From NCBI GenBank assembly GCA_964416175.1, contig CAYQDF010000002.1, positions 1 through 64,000 on the forward strand: a stretch of DNA of 64,000 bases. The letters run 5' to 3'. Under the pieces are notes generated by a model that had not been told where the DNA came from, did no database searches, and worked only from the letters and a program-made list of their open reading frames with translations. The stretch comes from CAYQDF01 sp964416175. Lineage in GTDB: Bacteria; Chloroflexota; Anaerolineae; Anaerolineales; UBA4823. A program made the position numbers and the translations under genes. Below are positions 18,213 to 27,281 of this stretch, in pieces. Every line of letters begins with the position of its first letter. Position 1 is the first letter of the stretch.

Positions 18213-20198
18213 ATGACGACAGTTGTGGATGAAATCAAATCCCGGGTGGACATCGTTGATTTAGTTTCACAGTCGGTGCAGCTGCGCCGTTCGGGTAAAA
18301 ATTACACCGGATTTTGCCCGTTTCACAGCAACACCCGCACACCTGCCTTTGTGGTGTTCCCTGAATCGGGTACCTGGCGGTGTTTTGGGCAGTGCAACGA
18401 GGGGGGAGATATCTTCGGGTTTGTGATGAAGAAGGAAGGGTGGGATTTCAGCGAAGCGCTGCGGTATCTGGCTGATCGAGCTGGCGTGACACTTACGCCG
18501 CGTACCCCAGAGGAACAGGCTAAGTCCGAAGAATTTGAAAGCATGCGCCACATCCTGGAGGAAGCTGCGGGGTTCTATCGGCACAACCTCTTCCACACTC
18601 CTGCTGGCGAAGCCGTGCTGGAGTATCTCCAGAAAGTGCGCGGTCTGACCATCGAGATCATCGAAGCTTTCAGCCTGGGGTTCGCTCCGGATTCATGGGA
18701 CGCCGGATTAACGTATCTGCGATCGAAAGGCTACTCGGAGACCGACTTATTGGATTGCGGCCTGATCACGGAGCGGGAGGGGGGCGCGGGTTATTATGAC
18801 CGTTTTCGGAACAGGCTGATGCTCCCCATCCGGGATGAACGCGGCCGGCTTGCGGGGTTCGGCGCACGCGTCGTGAATCCCGAAGACATTCCTAAGTTTA
18901 TCAACTCGCCTCAAACCTCTTTGTTTGACAAGGGCCGGCTGCTGTATGGGCTTGACCGGGCGCGCAAAAGCATTCGCGAGCGAGACCAGGCCGTGCTCGT
19001 CGAGGGCTACCTGGATGTGATCGCGCTGCACCAGGCCGGGTACACAAACGTCGTCTCGCCAATGGGTACGGCGCTGACTGAGAACCAGCTGCGCCTGCTC
19101 AAGCGATTCTCGCGGCGCATGATCCTTGCCCTCGATGCAGACGCAGCCGGCGACCGGGCCACCCTTCGGGGGCTGGAAATTGCCCGGCAGTCGTTGGACC
19201 GTGAGCCTGACCCGGTGTTCGATGCCCGGGGCCTCCTGACCATCGAAAGCCGGATGCAGGCGGACATTCGTGTCGCAACCCTGCCTCCCGGGCTGGATCC
19301 AGACGAGGTTGTGGCGCGTTCTCGGGCGGATTGGGAGGCAATAATCGCTGGTGCCCGACCGGTCGTCGTCCATGTAATGGAGACGCTTGCGAAGGATCTC
19401 GACCTGGAAGACCCGAAGGCGAAATCACAGCTGGCTGCGCAGGTGCTCCCGCTGGTGGAAGACGTCTCTGACCCGATCGAACGGGATGCATACCGCCAGC
19501 GCCTGGCGCGGCTGCTGCGCGTCGATGAGCGCGCCCTGACGGATTGGTCACCGCGCCCAGCGGGTGGGGCGCAGCGCGGCTCGCGTGTCCGGCGCGGTCC
19601 GGTGTCTGCCCGCCCAGAAGCCCGGACGAAGCCGGGCGCCCTTGCCGAGGCTGCCTGGCCTGATCCTGTGGAAACCCATTGCCTGGCGGTGCTGCTCCGT
19701 CAACCCGATCTGGTCTTTCGCGTTGATCGGGCGTTGCAGGAAGACGGTCTGAACCGGCTCTCAGTCGATGACTTTCATTCGACAGAACACAAACTGCTTC
19801 TGCAGTTGATTGAAGAATCGTTAAATCAGGACCATGCTGAGCCGCTGAACTACGTTCTCAACAGCCTGTCAATGCCCTTGATGGAGCTGGCCGACCAACT
19901 TCTGGAAAAATCGAGCGAACTGGACCCGAATGAAAACCGCGTGTTGGAGGACCTCGTCCGTTCGTTAATCGTGCTGCGCCAGAGGCGGCTGCGCCAGGAG
20001 ATCGATCACCTCCGCTACTTGATGGAGGAAGCTCAGGCAGCCGGCGAAAGCCAGGCGGCTGAATACCAGCATACCATGGTCCAGTACACCCTCGCTCGCA
20101 GCCGTCTTGACCAGGCGCTGGGGCATTACACAACCCACGCGGGTACCAAGATCAAACCCAGCCTCTTTTCAAAGCCTGGTCCCTGGACAGGGGAATGA
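18213..20198 (+). CDS. dnaG: DNA primase
   Basis: A 661-residue DnaG that makes RNA primers for replication. Domain order: CHC2 zinc-binding domain (C35, H38, C57, C61; the last pair is C-x3-C, CFGQC, rather than the commoner C-x2-C), catalytic core with TOPRIM (VEGYLDVIALHQAG, then ILALDADAAGDRA), and a C-terminal helicase-interaction region after about residue 490. The start ATG overlaps the stop of a six-codon upstream frame (ATGA), and the ribosome-binding site is weak, so translational coupling is possible. rpoD follows on the same strand after 67 bases, the conserved dnaG-rpoD order of the macromolecular synthesis operon, here without rpsU. Confidence 0.95.
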   Translation: MTTVVDEIKSRVDIVDLVSQSVQLRRSGKNYTGFCPFHSNTRTPAFVVFPESGTWRCFGQCNEGGDIFGFVMKKEGWDFSEALRYLADRAGVTLTPRTPEEQAKSEEFESMRHILEEAAGFYRHNLFHTPAGEAVLEYLQKVRGLTIEIIEAFSLGFAPDSWDAGLTYLRSKGYSETDLLDCGLITEREGGAGYYDRFRNRLMLPIRDERGRLAGFGARVVNPEDIPKFINSPQTSLFDKGRLLYGLDRARKSIRERDQAVLVEGYLDVIALHQAGYTNVVSPMGTALTENQLRLLKRFSRRMILALDADAAGDRATLRGLEIARQSLDREPDPVFDARGLLTIESRMQADIRVATLPPGLDPDEVVARSRADWEAIIAGARPVVVHVMETLAKDLDLEDPKAKSQLAAQVLPLVEDVSDPIERDAYRQRLARLLRVDERALTDWSPRPAGGAQRGSRVRRGPVSARPEARTKPGALAEAAWPDPVETHCLAVLLRQPDLVFRVDRALQEDGLNRLSVDDFHSTEHKLLLQLIEESLNQDHAEPLNYVLNSLSMPLMELADQLLEKSSELDPNENRVLEDLVRSLIVLRQRRLRQEIDHLRYLMEEAQAAGESQAAEYQHTMVQYTLARSRLDQALGHYTTHAGTKIKPSLFSKPGPWTGE

Positions 20199-20265
20199 TG
20201 ACCCAATTTGGTACCCCCTCCCAGATGTGGTTCTGCTGTACAGGCATCAGTTACCTGCGCTCGAG

Positions 20266-21906
20266 ATGAACGGTTCCTCGAATCTGGATGATCTCAACCC
20301 TGTTCAGACCGGGGAGGGCGAGGGGGACGACCTGGAGGAATCGATGCTTGAATTCCAGAACGAAGAACTACCCCTGACCGATGATCGGGATGAATTCATC
20401 TCCGATTCTGCTTTGGACGAAGATGAAGAGCAAGGGGGAGACGCAGACATCGATTCTATTCCAGCCGAAGAGGAGGAACTGGTCGACCTGGCCAGAGAAA
20501 ATCCCCTGGATCTGCTGGATGACCCAAGCCTTTTCCTGGAGCTCGGCGAGGATCCTGTCCGCCTTTATCTCAAAGAGATCGGGGGGATTGATCTGCTCGA
20601 TCCGGATCGGGAGTTCTGGCTGGCAACGCAGATTGAAGCTGCCAGGCGGGTCGACTCACTCACCAGACAGCACCCGTTGATCCGCACAGGAGACTCGCTG
20701 CCGCTCGGAATCTACAACGCGCTGTACGAGGAATTATCGACTTCCTGGAAGCGTGTCGTCGAAGATACACGGCGGCTCGGGTTCGATTCCCCTTCGCTGG
20801 GCCTGATGCTGGGTGAAGCCCGCATGCTGCGCCAGACCTGGGACTCGGATACACCCTCGTATTTGCACGCCTATCTGGACAATGGGATGTGGGGCAAGGA
20901 TCCCCTCTGGGACGGCGTGGCGCGCAATGCCTTCTCAGTCTTCTTGTGCCTGTATACCATGCCGTCGGGGTTGGAAAGCTACTTATTCAATTACATCGAG
21001 AAACGCCAGAGCCTGCCCACGAAACGCGCCATCGCGCCCTGTTGGCCCGCCGATAAAGTCCTGGATGATGAGCTGCATGAAATACGGGCCAGGGCGGAGG
21101 AAGCGGAGAATATCCTCATTCGGGCGAACCTGAGACTTGTGGTCAGCATCGCCAAGCGTTATATCGGACGGGGAAGCTCATTCCTGGATTTGATCCAGGA
21201 AGGGAATATAGGGCTGCTGCGGGCGGTCGCCAAATTTGACCCGACGCGGGGTTATAAGTTCAGCACATACGCCACGTGGTGGATCAGACAGTCGATCAGC
21301 CGCTCGATTGCCGACCAGGCGCGCACGATCCGCATTCCGGTTCACGTCTTCGATTCGATCAACCGCCTGATGCGCACCCATCGGGACCTGGTCCAGCGGC
21401 TCGGCAGGGAACCGAACAGCGACGAACTGGCTCTGGAAGCTGGCTATTTGGACCCCCAGGATGAAGAGGTCATCTTGCAAGCCATCGCGGAAGGACAGCC
21501 AGTCCCGCTGGACGTCCGTCGAAGGTGGATGCGGGCTGCAAATAAAGTCAGCAAGATTATGCGCGCATCTGAAGAACCAATGTCTCTGGAGGATCCGGTA
21601 GGCAGCGAGGAAAGCAGCCAGCTGGGAGATTTTATCGAGGACGAAGATGCGCTGGAACCGATGGATGCCGCCGCTCGGGAGATCCTCAGGGAGCAGGTCA
21701 AGAACGCGCTGGCTGTCCTCTCCGACCGCGAACGCAAGGTCCTCGAATTGCGCTTTGGACTGGTGGACGGCAAGGATCACACCCTGGAAGAGGTGGGCCA
21801 ATTTATCAATGTTACCCGTGAGCGAGTCCGCCAGATCGAAGCCAAGGCTCTGCGGAAGCTGCGCCACCCCACCCGAAGCCGGCAGTTGCGCGACTATCTC
21901 GGTTGA
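20266..21906 (+). CDS. rpoD: Housekeeping sigma factor (sigma-70 family)
   Basis: A 546-residue primary sigma factor. I start at the ATG at 20266; the ribosome-binding site is weak and a GTG at 20227 is possible. The first ~85 residues are strongly acidic (region 1.1-like). Then come region 1.2 (DPVRLYLKEIG), a long non-conserved insert, region 2 (ENILIRANLRLVVSIAKRYIG, LDLIQEGNIGLLRAV, FSTYATWWIRQSISR with the -10 reading residues), region 3 (IRIPVH onward) and region 4 (LSDRERKVLELRFGL and TRERVRQIEAKALRKLR). These are group 1 hallmarks and agree with the TTGACA/TATAAT promoters seen here. The stop shares one base with the next start. Confidence 0.95.
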   Translation: MNGSSNLDDLNPVQTGEGEGDDLEESMLEFQNEELPLTDDRDEFISDSALDEDEEQGGDADIDSIPAEEEELVDLARENPLDLLDDPSLFLELGEDPVRLYLKEIGGIDLLDPDREFWLATQIEAARRVDSLTRQHPLIRTGDSLPLGIYNALYEELSTSWKRVVEDTRRLGFDSPSLGLMLGEARMLRQTWDSDTPSYLHAYLDNGMWGKDPLWDGVARNAFSVFLCLYTMPSGLESYLFNYIEKRQSLPTKRAIAPCWPADKVLDDELHEIRARAEEAENILIRANLRLVVSIAKRYIGRGSSFLDLIQEGNIGLLRAVAKFDPTRGYKFSTYATWWIRQSISRSIADQARTIRIPVHVFDSINRLMRTHRDLVQRLGREPNSDELALEAGYLDPQDEEVILQAIAEGQPVPLDVRRRWMRAANKVSKIMRASEEPMSLEDPVGSEESSQLGDFIEDEDALEPMDAAAREILREQVKNALAVLSDRERKVLELRFGLVDGKDHTLEEVGQFINVTRERVRQIEAKALRKLRHPTRSRQLRDYLG

Positions 21907-23846
21907 TGGACTTCTTGGAAAGCTCGTGGCGCCTTCTCGCAGGTGCCCTTGTTTTATTCCTGCCGGGGTTCGCCTGGCTCGGGCTGTTCTGGGACTCCGA
22001 TCAGGACCCTGCTTCTCGGCTCGCTGAGGCAGCGGGGATAAGCCTGTCCCTGACTGCATTATTCGGTCTGGCGACATATTTGATCCCCGTGCGCGTCAGC
22101 GCCAGCTGGTTCGCCGGGCTCTACCTGCTGATGTTCTTCGCGGCCGCCTGGACAGTCTGGCGCCGGCTGAGCATGCGCGGTCGTCAAAGTACGGGTGATC
22201 TGCCGGGAGCAGAGAGCGCTGGGGTGGTATCCTCCTCCAGTCCAGAGCGCTCCTCCTGGGAAGCCCTAACGGTAGGTAAAAATCTGTGGCTGGTATCAAC
22301 ATTCTTCGTATTCCTGGCTGTCCTTGGGCTTCGGTTCTACCAGATCCGCGACCTCGCCCTGCCTGCCTGGGTGGATTCTGTCCATCACGTTTTGATCGTC
22401 CGCCTCCTCCTTGAGCGCGGCGGCCTGCCGGACACACTCGAGCCTTATCTTTCGGTGCCGTTCTACTACCATTTTGGATTCCACGCCATCGCCGCTGCTT
22501 ACACAGCTCTCGCCCGGCTCGAGCCATATCTGGGTGTGTTGCAGATCGGGCAGATGCTCAACGCGCTGGTTGTCCTGTCTGTTTACCGGTTGGGGAAATC
22601 GCTCTGGGGAGACTGGCGCCGGTCGTTAATGAGCGCCCTGATGGTGGGTTTCGTCACGCAGATGCCGGCCTATTACGTCAGCTGGGGGCGTTACACCCTG
22701 CTGACAGGGATGGTGCTGCTCCCCCTGGCGATGGCAGCTGGCCTGGAAGTATCCCGCGGAGGCCCCAGTTTGCCACGCTTCGCTAGCCTGTGTCTGCTGA
22801 CAGCCGGCGTGTTCCTGGCGCATTACTATGCTGCCCTGCTTTTCGCAGTTTTCATGGTCTTGCTTGTCGGTGCAACGTTTTTGGAGGAGGTACGGAAAGG
22901 AAAAGCTCTCAGGGGCGGCAATTGGTACTCCCTGGCAGCCGCAGTACTGCTTGGGCTGGGGCTGGCGGCAACCTGGACTTTCCGCGCCTGGTCCTTCGCT
23001 GGGAGTGCGGTCGAAGTCGGTATCCTGCCGCCGTCAAGCGAGACGGTGGATGAATTCTACTTCCCCAACTACCTGTCTTATCTGTGGCGGCTGCTAGGAC
23101 CTCTTCGGAATCAGGTTATTTCCCTGGCGGCGCTGCCTGGACTGGCGATCCTGGTCTGGCGGCGTGGCACGCGGGTAATTGGTGCATGGAGCGCATTCCT
23201 GGTGATCTCTGCACTGCCGTGGGGGGTATACCTGGCACCTTTCAGGCCTGATCATGCGGTGATCGTCCTTTTCCTGCCGGTCGCCTTGATGGCGTCTGAC
23301 CTGTTGATCAGTATTCTCGATTGGCGTGTAAGGCCGCCAGCTGACAGGTTGAAGGCAACCGCTGTCGTGGTCCTGCTCGGGAGCCTGATCGGTTTGGGCA
23401 TCTGGCAGACCCGCTCGATTATCAATCAGAGCACCGTCCTCGCCACCGATGCTGACCTTCAGGCGCTCGAATGGATCGAGAAAAACACTCCCGCCAGCGC
23501 GCGTTTCTTCATCGCTGTAAATCACTGGCAGTATGGGATCTACCGGGGATCGGATGGAGGGTGGTGGATCACTCCCATCACGGGGAGGGAGACGATCTTG
23601 CCGCCAGCCCTCTATCCTCTGGGGGAAACCAGATACGTCGAACAGGTGAGCAGGCGCGCGGCGGCAGCGAGCCAGATCGAATTGTGTTCATCCGAGTTCT
23701 GGCAAATGGTCCGGTCGGAAGGGCTGACTCACGTCTATGTCACTGGCGAACTGGATTCTGATCAACAGTTGAGCATGCGCATCTGCGGGGGGGTGAGTCT
23801 TGTATTCTCCAATGAGAGGGTGTCGATTTATGAGATTCAGAATTGA
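21906..23846 (+). CDS. Polytopic membrane protein, GT-C glycosyltransferase-like
   Basis: A 646-residue membrane protein with about 12 hydrophobic segments through residue ~510, followed by a soluble C-terminal domain of ~130 residues. The start ATG shares a base with the rpoD stop (TGATG). A charged loop after the early membrane segments reads LPAWVDSVHHV, with an Asp in the position expected for the catalytic acid of GT-C (PMT/STT3-like) enzymes that use lipid-linked sugars. The motif FYYHFGFHAIAAAY is typical of uncharacterised membrane proteins of this class. The function is thus a guess at fold level. Coupling to dnaG-rpoD may be only positional. The promoter of the nuo operon follows. 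Confidence 0.75.
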   Translation: MDFLESSWRLLAGALVLFLPGFAWLGLFWDSDQDPASRLAEAAGISLSLTALFGLATYLIPVRVSASWFAGLYLLMFFAAAWTVWRRLSMRGRQSTGDLPGAESAGVVSSSSPERSSWEALTVGKNLWLVSTFFVFLAVLGLRFYQIRDLALPAWVDSVHHVLIVRLLLERGGLPDTLEPYLSVPFYYHFGFHAIAAAYTALARLEPYLGVLQIGQMLNALVVLSVYRLGKSLWGDWRRSLMSALMVGFVTQMPAYYVSWGRYTLLTGMVLLPLAMAAGLEVSRGGPSLPRFASLCLLTAGVFLAHYYAALLFAVFMVLLVGATFLEEVRKGKALRGGNWYSLAAAVLLGLGLAATWTFRAWSFAGSAVEVGILPPSSETVDEFYFPNYLSYLWRLLGPLRNQVISLAALPGLAILVWRRGTRVIGAWSAFLVISALPWGVYLAPFRPDHAVIVLFLPVALMASDLLISILDWRVRPPADRLKATAVVVLLGSLIGLGIWQTRSIINQSTVLATDADLQALEWIEKNTPASARFFIAVNHWQYGIYRGSDGGWWITPITGRETILPPALYPLGETRYVEQVSRRAAAASQIELCSSEFWQMVRSEGLTHVYVTGELDSDQQLSMRICGGVSLVFSNERVSIYEIQN

Positions 23847-23889
23847 GATGAAATCGTACTGCAATTTCCCTGGATAAGCTTTGTGAAAT

Positions 23890-23918
23890 TTGACACCTTA
23901 GCTTCCTTATGATAAGAT
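23890..23918 (+). promoter_or_regulatory. Predicted promoter of the nuo operon
   Basis: TTGACA (23890-23895) and TAAGAT (23913-23918) are 17 bases apart, about 135 bases before nuoA. It has the same pair of hexamers and spacing as the first cold-shock promoter. Confidence 0.7.
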
Positions 23919-24052
23919 AGATCATATTCTAAAGTGTTAAAATCTCAATCGGGGTGGCTACCTTAACTTGATTACTGTTGTTTGCCAGATCAGGCAGAAC
24001 GTAAAGTAAGGTAGAATGCCGCCCTTGATTCTTAACATTTACTGGCTGACAT

Positions 24053-24409
24053 ATGGTTTTTGAATATCTGCCGATCGCAATTTTATTCATCCTGGCGTTA
24101 CTGCTTGCCGGCCTGATCGTGTTGGTTGGGCACGCATTTGGGCCACGGCGCCCCACCAAACGGAAATCTCAACCCTATGAATCCGGCATGGTTCCGATTG
24201 GTCCAGGCACCCGGCGCGTCCCGGTGCGGTTTTACCTCATCGCAGTCTTATTCATCCTCTTCGATATTGAGGTCATTTTCTTCTTCCCGTGGGCGGTCGT
24301 CTTCCGGCAGCTTGGCTTGTTTGGGTTGGTGGAGATGCTCATCTTCATTTTAATTTTATTGGTTGGTTACATTTACGCGTGGAAGAAAGGAGCATTGGAA
24401 TGGGAATAG
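24053..24409 (+). CDS. nuoA: NADH-quinone oxidoreductase subunit A
   Basis: A 118-residue membrane subunit of complex I with three hydrophobic helices. The conserved loop YESGMVPIG corresponds to the family's Y-E-C/S-G motif, and the second helix carries the acidic LFDIEVIFFFPWAV. It helps form the quinone/proton channel junction with NuoH and NuoJ. It is the first gene of a complete nuoA-N operon (14 genes, same strand, standard order). Its end overlaps nuoB by 10 bases. Confidence 0.96.
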   Translation: MVFEYLPIAILFILALLLAGLIVLVGHAFGPRRPTKRKSQPYESGMVPIGPGTRRVPVRFYLIAVLFILFDIEVIFFFPWAVVFRQLGLFGLVEMLIFILILLVGYIYAWKKGALEWE

Positions 24410-24882
24410 AGCAAAAAACCGGCGAGATGGGCGCCGTTACCATGCGCCTGGAACAGGCTGTCAACTGGGCGCGAACGAACGCCATGTGGCCGATGCTTTT
24501 CGGGCTGGCCTGCTGCGCAATCGAAATGATGTCGGCGCAGGCATCCAATTACGATATGAGCCGATTCGGCATGGAGCTGATGCGCGCCAGCCCGCGCCAG
24601 TCCGATTTGATGATCGTCGCCGGGCGGGTGTCGCGCAAGATGGCTCCGGTGCTGCGCAGGTTGTACGACCAGATGCCTGAGCCCAAGTGGGTGATCGCCA
24701 TGGGTGATTGCGCTTCCTGTGGAGGGATATTCAACAACTACGCCATCGTCCAAGGTGTGGACGAAGTTGTGCCGGTGGATGTCTATGTGGCCGGATGTCC
24801 GCCCCGACCTGAAGCCCTGATCCACGGCATCCTGACCCTGCACGAAAAAGTGCGCGGCGAAACACTTAAGACCTGGGCTTGA
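24400..24882 (+). CDS. nuoB: NADH-quinone oxidoreductase subunit B
   Basis: A 160-residue peripheral-arm subunit that carries iron-sulphur cluster N2, the last one before quinone. Cluster ligands are visible as the tandem cysteines in FGLACCAIEMM, the cysteines of MGDCASCGG and the last one in VAGCPPRPEAL. The start ATG lies inside the end of nuoA with AAAGGAG just upstream. The length is normal. The stop overlaps a possible TTG start of nuoC. Confidence 0.96.
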   Translation: MGIEQKTGEMGAVTMRLEQAVNWARTNAMWPMLFGLACCAIEMMSAQASNYDMSRFGMELMRASPRQSDLMIVAGRVSRKMAPVLRRLYDQMPEPKWVIAMGDCASCGGIFNNYAIVQGVDEVVPVDVYVAGCPPRPEALIHGILTLHEKVRGETLKTWA

Positions 24883-24905
24883 TCCCGGTTCAGAGCAGTC
24901 AGATC

Positions 24906-25418
24906 ATGAAAGAAACAATTCAACCGGTTGTATCTGCGATGATAGCGCGGTTCGGCGTGGAACTGCGTGAGTTTCGCGGCGATATCACGCTCGTGATTTC
25001 CCCCGACAACGTCCTCGAAGCCTTTAAATCCTTGCGCGACGAGCATGGCTTTGATTTCCTCGAGGAGGAAACAGCTGTCGACTACTGGCCAGAGCAGGAG
25101 CCGCGCTTCCACATCGTTTACCAGGTCTATTCGATTAAGAATCAACTGCGCCTAGGCCTGCGTGTGCCAGTTTCTGGATTGTCTCCAACCGTACCCAGCA
25201 TCGAAAAGGTTTATCCGAACGCTAACTGGTTCGAACGCGAGATTTGGGACATGTTCGGCATCCGTTTCGAGGGTCACTCTGATCTGCGCCGGATATTAAT
25301 GCCCTACGACTGGGAAGGACATCCCTTGCGCAAGGATTACCCCCTGGGATACGAGGAGGTCCAATTCACCTTCGATGCCGACGAGATTGATCGGGATAAA
25401 CCTTACGCCGTAGAGTGA
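24906..25418 (+). CDS. nuoC: NADH-quinone oxidoreductase subunit C
   Basis: A 170-residue 30-kDa-type subunit of the hydrophilic arm. The family signature is clear: ANWFEREIWDMFGIRFEGH, then LRRILMPYDWEGHPLRKDYPL. I use the ATG at 24906; a TTG at 24879 that overlaps the nuoB stop would add nine residues and is possible, since neither start has a good ribosome-binding site. It binds no cofactor and supports NuoB and NuoD near the quinone site. It is not fused to NuoD, unlike in enterobacteria. Confidence 0.95.
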   Translation: MKETIQPVVSAMIARFGVELREFRGDITLVISPDNVLEAFKSLRDEHGFDFLEEETAVDYWPEQEPRFHIVYQVYSIKNQLRLGLRVPVSGLSPTVPSIEKVYPNANWFEREIWDMFGIRFEGHSDLRRILMPYDWEGHPLRKDYPLGYEEVQFTFDADEIDRDKPYAVE

Positions 25419-25427
25419 GACAAGTCG

Positions 25428-26657
25428 ATGCTAGAACAGTCTGAAGTGACTCTGGACGAACTGCGTCATCTCGTGTCCAACCGGGCGCTTGAAGGTGAGA
25501 CCATGCTGCTCAACATGGGGCCTCAGCATCCCAGCACACATGGCGTGCTGCGGCTGCTGGTGGAGCTGGATGGCGAGGTGGTGGTCAACTGCATTCCCGA
25601 TATCGGCTTCCTCCACACGGGCATCGAGAAGAACATGGAAGCCAAGACGTACGAGAAGGCCGCAGTCATGACTGACCGGCTGGATTACCTGAACAATCTG
25701 GGAAACAACCTGGTGTACTGCATGGCCATCGAGAAGATCGCGGAGCTGGATGTGCCTCCCCGCGCTCAAGTGATCCGGGTGCTGCTGACCGAGCTGCAGC
25801 GGATCGCATCTCACCTGGTCTGGTTGGGCACGCACGCTCTGGACCTGGCAGCCATGTCGGTTTTTTTGTACTGCTTCCGCGAGCGGGAGATCATCCTGGA
25901 CATCTTCGAGCTGGTTTCCGGGCAGCGCATGATGACGACTTATTTCCGCCCGGGAGGTCTGTGGCGTGATGTGCCTCCCGATTTTGAGCCCGCGGTGCGG
26001 AACTTTATCAAGCTCTTTCCGGCGCGCATCGAAGAATACGAATCGCTGCTCTCGAAGAACCCGCTCTTCCTTGACCGTACGAAACGGATCGGTGTGCTCT
26101 CGGCGGAGAATGCTATCCGCTGGGGCGTTTCCGGCCCGCCTTTGCGCGCTTCCGGCGTGCGCCACGATCTGCGCAAAGTTGAGCCTTACATGGGTTACGA
26201 ACAATATGATTTTGAGGTCCCCACGCATACCGATGGGGACACGTACGCCCGGTACCTGGTGCGGATGGAGGAGATGCGGCAGTCCCTGCGCATCGTTCAG
26301 CAGGCTCTGGACACCCTGCCTGGCGGGCCGGTGCGCAGCGACAATCGCAAGTACGTCCCTCCGCCGCGCTCCGAACTCGGCACCAGTATGGAGGCCGTGA
26401 TCCACCATTTCAAGCTGTGGACGGAGGGTTTCGACCTGCCAAAAGGATCCGTTTACGTGGCGGTCGAATCGCCGCGCGGCATCCTCGGGGTGACGCTCGA
26501 GAGCAACGGCGGACCAAAGCCATATCGTATTCACTGGCGTACACCATCTTTCATCAACCTGCAGGCGCTCCCCCTGCTGTCGAAAGGCCACCTGGTTGCT
26601 GACCTTGTGGCGCTCATCGGGACGATTGACATCGTCCTGGGAGACGTCGATCGCTAG
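25428..26657 (+). CDS. nuoD: NADH-quinone oxidoreductase subunit D
   Basis: A 409-residue 49-kDa subunit derived from hydrogenase large subunits. It contains the quinone-site loop GPQHPSTHGVLR, with the conserved histidines, at about residues 27-38, and the family motif IGFLHTGIEKNME. The C-terminus IVLGDVDR matches the usual ending. It forms the quinone-binding cavity together with NuoB. A nine-base gap separates it from nuoC. Confidence 0.96.
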   Translation: MLEQSEVTLDELRHLVSNRALEGETMLLNMGPQHPSTHGVLRLLVELDGEVVVNCIPDIGFLHTGIEKNMEAKTYEKAAVMTDRLDYLNNLGNNLVYCMAIEKIAELDVPPRAQVIRVLLTELQRIASHLVWLGTHALDLAAMSVFLYCFREREIILDIFELVSGQRMMTTYFRPGGLWRDVPPDFEPAVRNFIKLFPARIEEYESLLSKNPLFLDRTKRIGVLSAENAIRWGVSGPPLRASGVRHDLRKVEPYMGYEQYDFEVPTHTDGDTYARYLVRMEEMRQSLRIVQQALDTLPGGPVRSDNRKYVPPPRSELGTSMEAVIHHFKLWTEGFDLPKGSVYVAVESPRGILGVTLESNGGPKPYRIHWRTPSFINLQALPLLSKGHLVADLVALIGTIDIVLGDVDR

Positions 26658-26675
26658 CGCCGTCATCGAGGACTT

Positions 26676-27167
26676 ATGCTTGCAGAAAAATACGCCCAAG
26701 AGATCAAGACCATACTCGCCAAATACCCGCCGGACCAGAAGCGGTCGGCTGTGATGCCGCTGCTTTACCTGGCCCAGCGGGAGGATGGCTACGTAACCCT
26801 CCAGGAGATGAACGAAATCGCCAGGATCCTGGGCATCTCCACGACTGACGTGGCTTCTGTCATCGGCTTTTATACGCTGTACCACGACCGTCCGGGCGGG
26901 AAATACCGCCTGCAGGTATGTACAGACTTGCCCTGCGCCCTGCGCGGTGCTGACCAGTTCCTGGAGCAGCTGTGCGAAAACCTGGGTATCAAGGTTGGCG
27001 GGACCACAGCAGATGGGATGGTGACGGTGGAGGCCGTGATGTGTCTGGCTGCCTGCGATAAAGCGCCCGTGTTCCAGGTCCAGAGTGGGGAGGGGCTGGC
27101 TTACTACGAGGAGCAATCCGTAGAAAGCGCGCTGGAACTTGTCAAGGAGCTGAGCTCCAGGGGCTGA
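26676..27167 (+). CDS. nuoE: NADH-quinone oxidoreductase subunit E
   Basis: A 163-residue 24-kDa subunit with a thioredoxin-like fold that carries the [2Fe-2S] cluster N1a. The four ligands are visible in two pairs: VCTDLPCALRG and VMCLAACDKAPV. It is part of the NADH-dehydrogenase module with NuoF and NuoG. A 114-base gap without any recognisable signal separates it from nuoF, the longest gap between nuoA and nuoN. Confidence 0.95.
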   Translation: MLAEKYAQEIKTILAKYPPDQKRSAVMPLLYLAQREDGYVTLQEMNEIARILGISTTDVASVIGFYTLYHDRPGGKYRLQVCTDLPCALRGADQFLEQLCENLGIKVGGTTADGMVTVEAVMCLAACDKAPVFQVQSGEGLAYYEEQSVESALELVKELSSRG

Positions 27168-27281
27168 TTAAGGGAGGCCAGTCCTGGCAAGCGAGGGTCT
27201 GTGTGGAATGATAGGGGCCGAAGAGAGAAAAAAGTTGCTCGTTTCCTGAAGTTCACCACATTGGCGGATTAAAAGGACATC

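Noticed and set aside
25431..27116. Long minus-strand open frame (561 codons) over nuoD and nuoE
   Set aside because: It is exactly antisense to two well-recognised complex I genes, is rich in His, Gln and Arg as mirror frames of high-GC genes are, and has no family features.
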